Source of the DNA: Leucogyrophana mollusca
Lineage: Eukaryota > Basidiomycota > Agaricomycetes > Boletales
DNA: 64,000 nucleotides
Assembly (NCBI GenBank): GCA_021014945.1
Contig: MU266395.1
Location: 57,856 to 121,855, forward strand
Direction of reading: 5' to 3'
Numbering within the stretch: the stretch's first letter is position 1; every line of letters starts with the position of its first letter. The position numbers and the translations under genes were made by a program. This document shows, piece after piece, positions 44,801-56,486 of this stretch. The notes beneath the pieces were generated by a model, which was not told the DNA's origin, did not search any database, and was given only the letters and a program-made list of their open reading frames with translations.

Positions 44801-45371
44801 GCGTGTCTAGGTCATATATGCGTTTCTGCGTTGCTGATGAAGACGGGGGTGTCTGTAGAGGCCAAACATGTACCTCCAGAACTTCTCCACGGAGGACTGG
44901 TCCCTCCTGATGACCAACTCGGCGTACCTAAACGCCATAGGCACTGTCGGCCACGTGTACGTCACTCACTCTGTTGCGCGGTGCTCGTCGCTAACCTCAC
45001 CGTTGGGGCGTAATAGACACATTGGAATCTGTAGGCTAACCTTCTCCTTTCGTTTCATCAGTCAATGACCTAAATGCGGCCGGGAAATAGACACCAGGAT
45101 TTTGCTTACGCTCCTCCTTGATCCGGACGCACGACCGGCCCCGAAAGATATGAAGCTCTGGGTCGACGTCGTACGCTACATCAAGCGTGGCGCCAGCGGC
45201 GGTGCACTTGGCTTTTTCACGTATATGGAACTCAGTGAGTGGCCATGCTCGCTCGGGACTCGAGAATTGAGTGCAGCTACTGATGGTGTTGCGTCTATAG
45301 CTATTTGGATATTGACGTTCCATCTGTTTAGGCCTGATAGACTGCGATGGTACTTTTTCTTTGTCGCTTGA
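41812..45371 (+). CDS. Flavin-containing monooxygenase-like protein with charged insertions
   Basis: Twelve exons: 41812-42056, 42112-42287, 42351-42403, 42490-43287, 43462-43475, 43532-43591, 44224-44311, 44403-44798, 44859-44956, 45017-45030, 45091-45234, 45301-45371; 718 residues. An N-terminal hydrophobic helix precedes the FAD-binding IAVIGAGLTGVSSAA, followed by GGIWSRE, an FMO-type FSGPILHSSQL, the NADPH-binding VAVIGSGASGVEA, and VVVLATGYKRPDLSF. It likely N-, S- or Baeyer-Villiger-oxygenates a small molecule. A Lys/Arg/Glu-rich insertion of about 120 residues (42740-43120) separates KFEGMPDD from FSGP, and a second charged insertion lies at 44520-44690. Intron 43288-43461 carries a tRNA gene, and intron 43592-44223 is 632 nt. 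Confidence 0.88.
43351..43358. promoter_or_regulatory. CRE-like palindrome directly upstream of tRNA-Val
   Basis: TGACGTCA, a perfect ATF/CREB-type palindrome, ends one base before the 5' end of the tRNA. It may be chance. Confidence 0.3.
43360..43433 (+). tRNA. tRNA-Val (anticodon AAC), inside FMO intron 4
   Basis: Complete cloverleaf without an intron. Acceptor stem GGCCTGA pairs with TCAGGTC, followed by discriminator A. The D arm is GCG/CGC around TAGTTGGTTAT. Anticodon stem TCTGT/ACAGA encloses the loop CTAACAC, so the anticodon is AAC (reads GTT, valine). The T arm is TCCCG/CGGGG with loop TTCGAGC. An A box (TGGCGTAGTTGG) and a B box (GTTCGAGCC) are present and a T6 run follows. The gene lies entirely within the 174-nt intron between FMO exons 43287 and 43462, on the same strand. 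Confidence 0.95.
43443..43448 (+). terminator. RNA polymerase III terminator
   Basis: Six T residues, 10 nt after the tRNA 3' end. The tract also sits in the pyrimidine stretch before the FMO intron acceptor at 43461. Confidence 0.8.
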
Positions 45372-45871
45372 AGTGAATGCGTCTGATGTGGAGGCCGCTT
45401 TAGGATGCCCTTTATTATGCAGGGCTGGGGAGTGCACCCTGATGATGAGAGGTTGGGAGTGGTGTGATGGCTGGATGCGGGTCTGTTTCTTTGATCCCTG
45501 AATGTCTCTGGGCGGGTGCACGGATGAGTAGTGCGGGCGGTGGGAGGGAGCAGGCCGGACGTGGGATGGATTAGTTATAACCTCGCATCTTCCTTTGTAT
45601 CGCCGGCAAAACCAGTCATGACGTACGTACCCCTCAAAGAATATCACGGAAAGCAGAAACCTGTTATCTCAGACGTGCAGCGCAAAAGATGTTCTCCGAA
45701 TCGAGTTTCTCTGTTCCCAGCATAACAATAAATACTACGGTCGTTACTAAAATAAACCGTCATCGCGAAGTCATATCTCGTGGAGTCGTATCACACGCTC
45801 CCATAGCGCGTCCTTGCACTGAGGAGACGCGTGAGTGAAGCACCGAGCGCACGTGGGCGCGGCGTGCACTT
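45372..45871. other. Convergent intergenic region, 0.5 kb
   Basis: 3' flanks of the FMO gene and the chitinase gene. No gene recognised. Confidence 0.55.
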
Positions 45872-47886
45872 CTACAGGGAAGGTGCAGGTGTAATCAATG
45901 CTGGGGGGACTACTCTGGCCTGGACGGCAGCGGCAGCGGTGGCAGTGGATGCGCATGCTCCGTCGTTGACCCAGACTCCAGAAGCGTCTGCGCGGGGTGT
46001 GGGCGTGAGATGCCGGTGGTCTCAGTATACATCTATGGGCTCACCTCCAGGAGTGTCATTCTCAGTCCAGTAGCTCGCGGTCCAAAGGTATCCTCTGCAT
46101 AAATTAGGATCGGTCAATATACCACGCATCGCAAATAACTAACTTACCCGTAAGTGACTTCGTCACCGCCCACGTACTGAAAAGGAGGGTCAGACTTGAC
46201 TTAGCGACCCTGAATTGCTAGTGACCTACCGCTTCGCCGCTAGACCATGCAGCTATGCCCGCGCAAGCACCGGTGCCAGCAGTTGCGCTTGTGGTTGCCG
46301 TCGCGGTCCCCGTGGTCGAAGATGCCGTGGGTGCAGCGGAGACAGGCCAGGTGTCTCCACGCACTGCCGCAATCCAAGCAGCCGCGGCATCGGGGTACTG
46401 CGTGTCATGACTATGATTAGACTTTTCCCCCCGTGCCTGGCTTCTATAAAAGAACTCACCTCCCAAACCATCACACCGGCATCTGGAGAAGGACGAGCAA
46501 TGTTAGATGGAGGGGAGAGTGCGTGATTGGGAGACTCACCCCATCCGGCGGCATAGGCCTCGGCAACACAAGATGCGAGCAGAGTCGTGGTCATGTATCC
46601 ATTGTTTGCATCTGAGGTAGTGGCCGGCTTTCCGATGACGAGCTTATCGAGCGTGATGCCAGACGCGGCAATCTGGAAGAGCGAGGATTCGGGCCAGGCG
46701 GATGAGGAGTTATAGAGGAGCCCGTCGCAAGTCGTGTATTCCGTCGTGCCCTCTTCAGAGTGAAGCAATAGTGAGCGTTAGGATTGAAGAGACAGACAGG
46801 ACTCACGGTTGTAAAACTGGAAGGAATTTGAATATCAACTTTCAGGAGGAAAGACCGCGCATACTGATGTCAATTACTTACCTGCAAGTTATACTAGAGG
46901 AAGATTTCAGCATGTGGTGTAGAGCTTAAGGTAAATAAAACCCGAACCCAATCAATCATATCTCCAACCAGAGAGTCCACATACAGGTAACCTCCCCCAC
47001 CCCAGATGCCTGGGGAGAACCTGATATACAGCCGTCAGATGGAGATCGACAAGTCATACAGGATATCGGAGTCACCAAGGTGCAACGGCTGCAATGATAT
47101 TGTCAGCGAATGTAGAAGATGGAGGGGGACGTCTCTCTTACGAGCGTGAGTGAGAATGTATTGCCCTTGGGGAAGTTGCGTGCGGAGCTGTGTGGTGAAG
47201 TTGCCGAGCCATTCTTCAGCAGCTCCAGTTCCGGCATCGAAAGCCGCAAAGTCCTGTTCACGGGATGGTCATAGTAAGGAAAGGCGCCGCTAATAATGAC
47301 TCCACAAACCTCATAGTCAATGTCGACACCGAGAAGACCGTACTCGATGACCCATGCAGCCATGGTGTTGGCGGTATCGATAGGATCATACCCGGACGAA
47401 GTGGGTGTCTCCGTAGAACCAAACAAGGACACGATGAGCGAAATGCCAGCTGCGTCGTACTCGGCCAAGATGGTCGAACGCTCCGATGCTGTCAACTCCT
47501 CCCATTCCTGCGCTTGATCTGCGGCTCCGTAGTACTCCAGGAAAGAGAGTGCGCTGGGAAATTTAGATTCCAGGCTGATCAACGAAATCGATCGAAGACT
47601 TACAAGACGTTGAAACCCTGCGAGACATCAAAGGGTGAGCGAGCGGTTCAGAAAATGAAAAGCGGGTCGAACGCACATTGATATCCGCAACTGTTGGTTC
47701 ATCGGAAATGTACTTATCACTGTAAGCAACGAAATGGGGTGCCACGGGTGTAGCGCGCTTGAGGATGTTGCGTGCAGCGGGATTCAAACTCCTCAGCTTG
47801 TCCACAAGGGGGGCAGAAGCCACTCCTCCGAGGTAAGCAAAAGCGGCAGTCGCAACTGTCAGGACAGAGTAGGAGAAGCAAACCAT
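45872..47886 (-). CDS. GH18 chitinase with C-terminal chitin-binding module
   Basis: Fourteen exons: 47886-47677, 47617-47604, 47553-47310, 47253-47142, 47088-47076, 47020-46948, 46893-46882, 46816-46807, 46752-46540, 46482-46460, 46397-46230, 46176-46148, 46094-46045, 45987-45872; 428 residues. It has a signal peptide and propeptide ending LKR near residue 43. GH18 motifs: NVFALSFLEYYGAADQA, ISLIVSLFGST, the catalytic LLGVDIDYEDF (Glu acid), PWFSPGIWGGGGYL, YNLQFYNQ, GVMVWEYPDA. A Thr/Ser/Ala linker leads to a CBM5/12-like module (ACAGIAAWSSGEAYVGGDEV, WTASYWTENDTPGG). It degrades chitin, either its own wall during remodelling or prey and litter chitin. Four exons are only 10-14 nt. A minus-strand TATAAAT lies near 47970. 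Confidence 0.92.
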
Positions 47887-49826
47887 GATCTAGTCCCGTG
47901 GATAGGCAACGACGGGGTCCGGCAGGAGCAGCAGAAGCAGCTGGCAATCTCGTCCCTTTTCCTCGCAATTTATACCGGTCCAATGTGCATCCTGGGGGGC
48001 CAATCATAATTGGGATCTTCCTGGCCCGATTGTGCATGGAAACTCCGAGTCATGATTGGGCATCTTTGGAGGATAGAACATAAATAGGTGTATCAGCTTC
48101 TGCACGATGAGGGCTGCATGGACACCGCTGTCGAAAAGCCCGCGTGTTCTGAATAAGCCCTTGAGAGCTGACAGAAGACACCCCAGGAAAAGCACACGAG
48201 GATGTTCCAAGCTAGGATGGTCACCCAACCAGCCAGCACGCCATGCTGATCGAGGTTTCAAGGGCACGGTGCATGTCGTAGTCTAAGATCCTGACCACAT
48301 GATACGGTGTTTTGGCCCTTTCTGTCCGGTGAGCTTGATGGAGATGACCAGCACATAAAAGATCAGCGTTATTGGGACATGTGAGAAGGGGCGCCAGATG
48401 GGTTTCACATGGAACTGTGTTTCAAGATACCGTGGTTCTGGAGCGACTCGAGGAACACAAGGATGGGCAGAAATGGAACCCTCTAGCATGATTACTGCCG
48501 CACACCAAATGGGTATGACCGATGTGGGACAAAGCTGAAGGCGGCGGCGGCATCAGAAGCATTGGCGTGTTTCGACAAGATAGCCACGAAGCACGAAGTT
48601 AAATCAGAGCGGCAGAGCTGGGGCTTATCGGGTACTTTCAGCTGAATCGGCCAAACTGAGATAAGGCAGCAGCAACAGATGGGCAGAATCTATCACCCAC
48701 GGAACTATAAGGTTGATGGCGCTAGTCCCGGAGCCACTCGTTTAAGTTGAGTCAGCGGCGTAAAGTTGCTACTTCCATGATCATTGCGACCTGCTAGCAC
48801 TGTCTCCAAGAGATTGTTGCCTATGGTCCTGCAGGACATGTTGGTACATTATTCAGAGTAGTAGGCAAGTGCTCCGAATCGGAGTCGTGATTGAGTCCGT
48901 GCCCCGCTGGAACTTTCCCAAGGCGCGGAGCCTGATGTCTGGAAGCTGGGCGCTAAATAGTTATCCATATGACCTACCCACCACGGTGAACTGCCTATAC
49001 ATACCTTCAAATAAACCACCCACCAGGACAACTCCCCGAAGTGCGATGTGCATCAACGATTTCACGCCGGAAAAGCGACTTGGAATCTAGGTCCACGATT
49101 GTCCCATCAACGTGGTGCAACGCGGCTAAAAATCCAAAACAGAGCCAGATCGTAGTAGAGAGTGCCTCGAGCTAAGGTGCGACAGTCACTGAAGTCACTT
49201 AATTGTTCATGGTAAAGGACAAGGCTGCAGTGGTACGATGCCGCAAAAGTTTGCTATTGCCCGCATTTTCCGCGAACCAAGCCTTGCACAGCTGCGCTCG
49301 GGGCTGGCTGAACCAAGGATTCTGATTGTGGAATCTCTGCTCTCGATCGCGGTCTCTCTGCTGGTACTACATACTCAAGAACACACATCAAAAATCTATA
49401 CAGTGCTTGCAATTATAAGAGATTCGAGGTGATCCAGTTCGGTCGGCAGATCGGCAAGATAAATCGGAGCTCAAACCTCTATCGATGCCAGTCTCAGCCG
49501 CGTAAGGCTTTGTGACATGCTCCACTTCCATCTCAACAATCAGCTGTGCTTTGAGAGTTCCGCGTGAAGCCTTGTGAGATTGTCTCATCACGTTTTATCA
49601 TTGGATAAGAGCTGGTGGACGCTAAAACGCAGCGCAACGCAAGGCGAGGCTGGTATCAAATCTGTGCTCCGCGAATTTGGGCTCATTAGCGCTTTAGCTC
49701 CCACCAGTTCCTCCAAGCAGTCAAACTTGGAGCTCTCAGTTGCAGCGCCAGCAAAATCCCTGAGAGCTTTGAACCGTCGAACCCGGTCCGGACTCTCACC
49801 AAGCTTTTGTTGCATACCACAGGACT
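47887..49826. other. Intergenic, 1.9 kb
   Basis: Includes the chitinase promoter (TATAAAT, minus, near 47970). No other gene or repeat recognised; short open frames lack motifs. Confidence 0.45.
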
Positions 49827-51175
49827 ATGTCCTCGAAACGTAAATACCAAGGAAAGACCAGCAGTAGACCCCTCAAGGCCTCCACTTCTGATGATCCTCG
49901 ACCCCCTGATCTCTCATTGTACATCCAAGCCCACGAAGCTGACATCGTTCGAGGACCTCAGGCTATATCTACTGCTAGGTCTCTTGAGGTCGCCGTTTGT
50001 ACTGGTCCTTCTGGTGCTTGTGAAATCAAGGCAGGAAGTGGTCTTCTTGAGTGGGGCGGGCAGCCTCCCGCAGACCCTTTCGGGGAGAGAGGCTCTGCAT
50101 CGGGACAGGAGGTTATTTGGGTTGATAGGTACGTTAGTTCAATAACTCGGGCCGCCAGGCTCTTCAGTAACCTTAATCGTCGCCACCGCGCACACCACTT
50201 CAACGTTTGCGCGAATTTAAATGTCAAACCTACTGTAGGCATTTTGTGGAGGATTCGTATGTGTTCACGGAATCCCACGGACGATAGAAAACCGTAGCTG
50301 CAAAGATTTCTATTATTTCTTCTTCCTTTTGAGAATCGTGCTGACTAGAATTCCGTCAGGTATGATGCCCGACTCCTGCTCGATTCCCTCCCGGCGACTG
50401 CCACACCACCTTTCTCCCAGAGGCCCCCATCTCCTAGTGGATGGTCTGACTTACCTTCCGATACCGAAGACACATTTTTCTTCTCCCCAGAAGAGATCGA
50501 GGACTATCGACGAGACAAGCGAAGACGTCTCATCGAAAAGAACAGAGAAGAACGACTAAGGGCCCTGTCTGCCGCTGAAGGAGGCGACGAACCAGATCCA
50601 GATCCTTGGGGTGGCAGCGATGAAGAAGTACGTAGTGCGGGTGCAAATTATCCTCCCCTCTTGCATTTCCGCTTTTGAGCTTGAAGTGTACTGTCCTAAT
50701 GCTTGTACTTCCCTCACAGCCAGATGACGGTCAAAAGGAACTAATTCGGAGGACGGCTAAACATATCATGTCCTCTGCGAACCCCGCCCAGCTAGAGATG
50801 CGCATATTGGCCAACCATGGAGTCAACCAGAAATTCGCGTTCTTAAAGGGTCGGTGGCCCAGAGCTTGGAGGGTGGCCAAGGAAGAGGCCAGGTTGGAGA
50901 ACCAGACCTTGAAACAATCTGCACAGCAGGCAGGTAACGTCGGGCTTGGCGGACTGGTCGGGTATGGGGATAGCGACGAGGATAGCGACAGTGAACGGGA
51001 AGGTAAGGAGCCGTTAAATGATCATCGTCCTACGGAAACTCTGCGAAGCCAATGCGAAGGAGATACGAAGGTTTCAGGGGACAGCTCAGAAGACGCGCTC
51101 AAGGAAGCGAGGCGTCTCAGAGCGAGGGAATGGGCTGCCAGGCGGCGTATATTAAATTCCGAACCCCAAGCGTAG
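49827..51175 (+). CDS. SURP-like domain protein, probable RNA-processing factor
   Basis: Three exons, 49827-50128, 50360-50627, 50720-51175; 341 residues. After a variable N-terminus it has VIWVDRYDARLLLDSLP across the first intron, then an acidic GWSDLPSDTEDTFFFSPEEI and a basic helix YRRDKRRRLIEKNREERLRA. Next comes a SURP-like core: ELIRRTAKHIMSSANPAQLE, then NHGVNQKFAFLKGRWPRAW. The tail is acidic and ends in an Arg-rich helix EARRLRAREWAARRR. SURP domains occur in splicing regulators, so a nuclear RNA-processing role is inferred. I do not know the exact orthologue. The first intron, 231 nt, is longer than its neighbours and could hide an extra exon. Confidence 0.75.
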
Positions 51176-51336
51176 TAAACCGTGATATCACAATCCAATT
51201 TCTATGAAGCTCTGCCCAGCTCGGGTTGCTGTTTAGCAAGGTAGAGTGGTGGCTGTGCTGGCTTGGTGTACGTGTCGGTCGCGCTTGCAGCCTCGGTCTT
51301 TCTTCAATCTCTTGCAACATTCCTTTGAGATTCACA

Positions 51337-53160
51337 ATGGACTTGCTGCATTCCCAGCTAACTGCTTTACAGCGGCAACTGTCGTTTGTTGCAACAGATC
51401 CTATCGACTGGAAGTTCTATGTTCAGGCATTCTCTTGGGGAGTCACACTCTTCGAGTCCTACCTCTTGTATGTCTGTCTCTTGAGCTTTCGTTTAGTAAT
51501 CCCAAGCTGATGTCCTGCTCCAAGAATTCGCCAATACCCTTTGTACTCCAAAAAGGCACCACCTGCCGTCTTAGCAGGTCATTTCGACGCCGAAGTATTC
51601 CAGAAGTCACAGAACTATGGGAAAGATAAAGCACAGTTTTCACTTGTAACGGGCTTGTTGAAGCAATGTCTCGACTCCGCCATGTTGCAATACGGCTTCT
51701 ATGCCTGGGCATGGGATATGGGTGGACGGGTAATCTCACGTTTTGGGTATGGGTCTGAGTATGAGGTACGCACTTGAGTTTTATTTTGGCAGAAGTTTCT
51801 TGCTCTTGTCGACTCCTTTGCTAATGATATCCCTCGCAGATATTGCAATCGCTTGCATTCTCCTGTGTTTTATTCTTTGCTTCCTCCATCCCTACTCTGC
51901 CACTCTCGGTATACCAAACTTTCGTCCTTGAGGAGAAGCATGGGTTCAACAAGACCACCCCCACGTTGTTCGTGACGGACCTCCTCAAGGGCTGGGCCCT
52001 TGGCTTCGTGATCGGGAGCCCATTCCTCGCTGCTTTCCTCTACGTGTTCAAGTGGGCTGGCGACCGTTTCGTGCCCTGGCTTATGGCCTTCCTGTGCGTA
52101 CCGATTTTTCGCCCCAGTATCCGGATACAGTGCTGATAGCTTTAAAGATTGGCATTCCAGATCATCATGGTCATTGTATACCCGACTCTCATTCAGCCCC
52201 TGTTCAACAAGCTTTCTCCTCTTGCCGAGGGAGAATTACGAACGAGGACCGAAGCACTCGCAGTCAAGCTCAAATTCCCTCTCACCCATCTCTATGAAAT
52301 TGATGGCTCGAAGCGGAGCTCTCACAGCAACGCATATTTCTTTGGTCTGCCTTGGGTTAGTTTGCATAGTGTATCTATGTGCGGGATAGCCCACTTAATA
52401 ACCTTATGATAGAGCAAGCACATTGTCATCTTCGACACTCTGATCAAGGAAAGCAAGCCCGATGAAGTGGAGGCTGTGTTGGGTTCGTTTTTTTTATTCT
52501 TTCCTCTTTCTTTCACTGAAGTTACGTGTGTCATAAGCTCATGAACTTGGGCACTGGTACCACATGCACCCCACAAAGCTGCTCTGCATCTCGCAAGTCC
52601 ACATTTTCACCATTCTCGCCCTATTCCCAGCGTTCCTACACGCGCCTCAGTTCTTGCGTGCATTCGACTTTTCGAAGCTCGTTGCCTCTCGTCCCCCAAC
52701 CATCGTCGCGTTCCTGCTTTTCCAGGTCAGTCTTCGAGATCTTATTTCCGTGTATGCGCTGATCCACGCCTACTTAGATGATTCTGACTCCGCTGGAAGC
52801 GGTCGTTGGTATCGGTCTGAATGCGATCAGCCGACAATTTGAATGGGAGGCCGACCGTTTCGCATGCGAGCTGCAGGACCGGCTCAGCGCCACGGAAATG
52901 AAAGACATGGGTGATCGTCTTGGTCGTGCCTTGATCACCTTGCATGTCAAGAACCTGTCCACTGTTTGGGTTGACTGGCTGTAAGTCGTGTTGGCCTCCA
53001 GAGCAAAGTGTAACCCCCACTGACCACATTATTCGGATGTGTTATTTATAGATACTCGGCGTACCACCACTCGCACCCTACGCTTACCGAGCGGTTGAAG
53101 GCACTGGAAAGCTTCCAGGCGAAACGTGCCAATAGCGGTATCGAAAAGAAGGAATTGTAG
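51337..53160 (+). CDS. STE24: CAAX prenyl protease Ste24 (M48 zinc metalloprotease)
   Basis: ER or inner nuclear membrane protease that trims prenylated CAAX proteins such as a-type mating pheromones. Eight exons, 51337-51467, 51525-51765, 51840-52093, 52148-52355, 52413-52482, 52538-52725, 52778-52980, 53052-53160; 467 residues, close to the family length of about 450. Multiple hydrophobic helices precede VYPTLIQPLFNKLSPL, YEIDGSKRSSHSNAYFFG and KHIVIFDTLI. The zinc motif HELGH is completed across the 52482/52538 junction. The third ligand is the Glu in FEWEADRFAC, and the end is YHHSHPTLTERLKAL. Basidiomycete pheromones are farnesylated, so the gene may serve mating. Confidence 0.96.
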
Positions 53161-53511
53161 GTTCTAGGAATACCCATCTAATTGTGTGGTGCTTCTGTGT
53201 ACCTTAGTAGACATTGATGCTACCAAACTCCTCACTTCCGGAAGACCACACTTAGTCCAGAGTCACTCGTGTAGGCTCCATTTCGTGGTTGAATATCTCT
53301 TGGCGGGAACGCTGAACGCATGCGTTCTCTCGCAGTCATACCTAGGGTGAGGTTGATCGCGTCCGGGCTGTTTGTCGCCACTGCAGTGTACTCGACCCCC
53401 CTCTGTGAGTGATAGCGAGACCGAATCCGCCATGTTTATTATGTAGTGCAATGGCAAAGTGTAAGCTAACAGCATATATACAGATATGCCCGACGTCCAC
53501 GACATTCGTAT
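53161..53511. other. Convergent intergenic region, 0.35 kb
   Basis: 3' flanks of STE24 and ATG22. Nothing else recognised. Confidence 0.55.
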
Positions 53512-55602
53512 TCAGTCGTCCCCACCTATGGTGTACCTGTACTCTCCCGCATCCCGTCTCCCCTTCTCGACATCGACACTTAGTAGTACAGGGACCGCAA
53601 GCCAGATCATAACCACAAGGAAAAAGAACGCATAGCGTATGTTTCCTGTGCTGTCCGCGATTAAACCGACGATCAGCGGACCTACGAATGAACTTGACTA
53701 CAGTACGGCGGCCACGGAGTGGGTGAGTGACGATCATTACAAAGAGCAGACTACGCACTTTGTCGGTGATAGAGAAGAGGCCGTACCTGTGTGTGACGAA
53801 TGTCAGGAGGTAGACAGATATCGGGGTGGGGAAGTTCTGCATACCAACGAGCCTCCTCGCCAGGGGGTAAGAGTTCAGCATAGAATGCGCGCGCATAGCT
53901 CTGGAAAGCTCCATACGCAAAGCCTAAAGATGAAACACTAAGTTCAGGCCGGCAAGGACCCTCACGCGGTACCCACCAAAGTACACCGCTAGGCCAAACA
54001 TCTCGCCCTGGGTAGTCAGCCCGCCAAACGCCGTGTGCCCACGGAACACAGGCAGGAACCCCAGGCACCCGTACGCCGGGATCAGCGATACCATGATTAC
54101 CAAAATGACGAGCACTTTGAGGTTGGACCAGGAGAACCTGCGCTGCAGCGCCGGGAACACGAGGGAGCCAATTATGCCCAGGGTGGGCGTTATCGCGCCG
54201 ATGAGAATGAGGGAGGAAGGCTGCATGTGGAGCGACGTCTTTCCAAAGAGAATGGCGGTCGACGTGATGGTCGTGAAACCTGGACGACGGTGTGAGTTTC
54301 CCGAGGTCATCAAGGGGTGAGCGACTGACCGTCAGAGAGAAGGAACCAGGCTGCGAGGTATCTGAAAGTGTGCTGCAGGCGTTTGATTTGACTCCAACGA
54401 AGCATCACACCCAACCGTTTCCATGCAGAGGCAATTTCCGAGGTCAAAGTCCAATCGCTTTCGGGTTTTGCCCCCTCATCCTCGACATACAGCCTGTCGT
54501 CGTCCATGGAAGATACAGGACCAGCACCAGGAAGCCAGATTGCCGCCGGGACGGAGAAAGCAGCCCACCAAATGCCACTGAGTCCTATAGCCAGCCGTAG
54601 CGAGAACGTGGACCCATGGAGCTTTGTAACAGGAACGAGGGCCACAAGGAGAAGGAGGATGCCTGCGCCGTATCCCGATGCTATCCCCAGAGAAGATATG
54701 CGGGATGTCGCTTTGGACAACACAGAGTTATACTTCTTCTGCGAAGCTGTTAAATCGTGTGGCCGTCCCAGCAGAGGCTCCGATGACAGTGCAGCCACAG
54801 GCTCAGAGTGGAATTCCGATTCCGGCTCGAGATCTATCGTACCGTCGGTTTCAGTACCGCCTGAACGTGCGTGCGAGGCTCCCAGTTCGTCTAATGCCCG
54901 AACGACCTCTGGGGAGTCTCTGGCGAGGGACGGGAGATACGCGTTCATCGCGACCACAGACGCGCCAAAGCCGACATTGGACAAGAGCGCCAATATCGCC
55001 GAGAGCGCCCATACGGACGACGAAGATGGCAGCGCGAGGAAGAGCATGGCTGAGCAGGAGCCCACGAGAGCGAATGTCAGGAGTAAGGGTTTGCGGTACG
55101 AAGCTAAGTTATGCAAAGTTGGAAGTAAATGAGAGGGCAGGGTTGCGGGGCAGCGATGGACGTACGTCGGTCGGCTATGCTGCCCATTGAAATCACCGTC
55201 AGAGCCTGCAAGGCAACCGATATAGAGTACACGTAGAGACTGTAGAGCTGGCGGTCAGTGACCCAGAAGGAGACGGGAACGCACGACGCATACGTACCTA
55301 AAGCTGGCTGTATCTATCCATGCCCACCCGATTTTCACCACACATCGCCCCTCTGAGGTGGCCGGGAGGTTGCTGGAGGCAGACGAGCATGGTTCAGTGC
55401 GGTCCGGTAGCACAAAGCCATTGTCCCTCGCGAACTGTTCGAGGCAGATGGGCAGGAATAATGTCAAGGAAACGACCACGAACACCTCACTGTAAATTTA
55501 CAGTCAGCAAACTTCCAAATACTTGTTGCAAAGGGCTACTACATACCTGGCGAACGCGTAACTCAGCCATCCCCGCAGCCGTTTGTTGTAGTCCTTGCTC
55601 AT
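53512..55602 (-). CDS. ATG22: Autophagy-related vacuolar effluxer Atg22 (MFS-like)
   Basis: Exports amino acids from the vacuole after autophagic breakdown. Eight exons, 55602-55547, 55489-55298, 55239-55166, 55103-54330, 54279-53977, 53923-53845, 53786-53759, 53697-53512; 563 residues with about twelve hydrophobic segments. Family landmarks: RLRGWLSYAFASEVFVVVSL, LPICLEQFARDNG, VISMGSIADRPSYRKPLLL, FGASVVAMNAYLPSLAR, YLAAWFLLSDGFTTI, GAFQSYARAFYAELLPPGEE, YGLFSITDKSSSFVGPLIVG. A hydrophilic loop rich in Glu/Ser lies mid-protein. The start at 55602 was chosen because the family usually begins just before RLRGW; an in-frame ATG at 55830 would add 76 residues. Confidence 0.94.
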
Positions 55603-56486
55603 GACAGAATGGGACGTGCTGAGTCTCAATCGATTCTCAAGCCAAACCACTCTTTCTTCGCTACCGCTACGGCGCTCCCTTATGTAGGCTTCATCTTGAT
55701 ATAGCGCCTGGCCACTACTACTGGGGGCCAGTGGACATCGATTGCAGCACTGGCTGATACTATATCCATTACAGGAGGATAGCCACTTGGGTTTCCACTT
55801 AGCCCAGTCCGACCATGGCGAAGCAATCATGCAGACCTCGGAGCATTACTTTGACCAGTGCCTCGCTCTACCAAACCACGCGACGATCGACCAGAAGGCA
55901 CCCTCGCATCAGAAGATGCCCATTTTACTGGAAGGCATAGACACGCGGATGGTGTGTCGCCGTGGACGTCACCAATAATCACACCCGCTCGTCGATGCGA
56001 AACACACGTTCACACGAGGTACAAATACCAAAACGAATTGTACGAAGGCGGCGGTATCCGTCGTATCGAGGACGCGAGCAATGTACGTATCGCGAGCCAC
56101 TCGCCCGCAACTGGGCGGGGCGCGTGTCTGACTCTGCGGTGACCGGTTATCCACGAAAGGGCATGCCGAGTCTATCAAATTTCTGAGTTATCGAGGTCCT
56201 TGCGCACCGCTCCTGACGATAGCGACTGTCGGCTCGGGTGTGCAACGCACCACCGCCGCTTCCGCTTCTTGCATCGCGCGAATTCGATGCGACACCTGAG
56301 CACTGCTGTCCATATACACAAATAGTGATTCCATACAACAGCATCGATCCCAGACTCGGAAGAAAAGAACTATACGGGCAATACAATGCACAAACGATGG
56401 TCCTATAGCACGCGATTCGCCCTCCGACTCGCCTACCGTAAACCTTTCCGCCCGCCCGCCGCCGCCCATCACTATCACTATCATTA
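55603..56486. other. Intergenic, 0.9 kb
   Basis: Upstream of ATG22 and downstream of the coiled-coil gene. No gene recognised. Confidence 0.5.
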
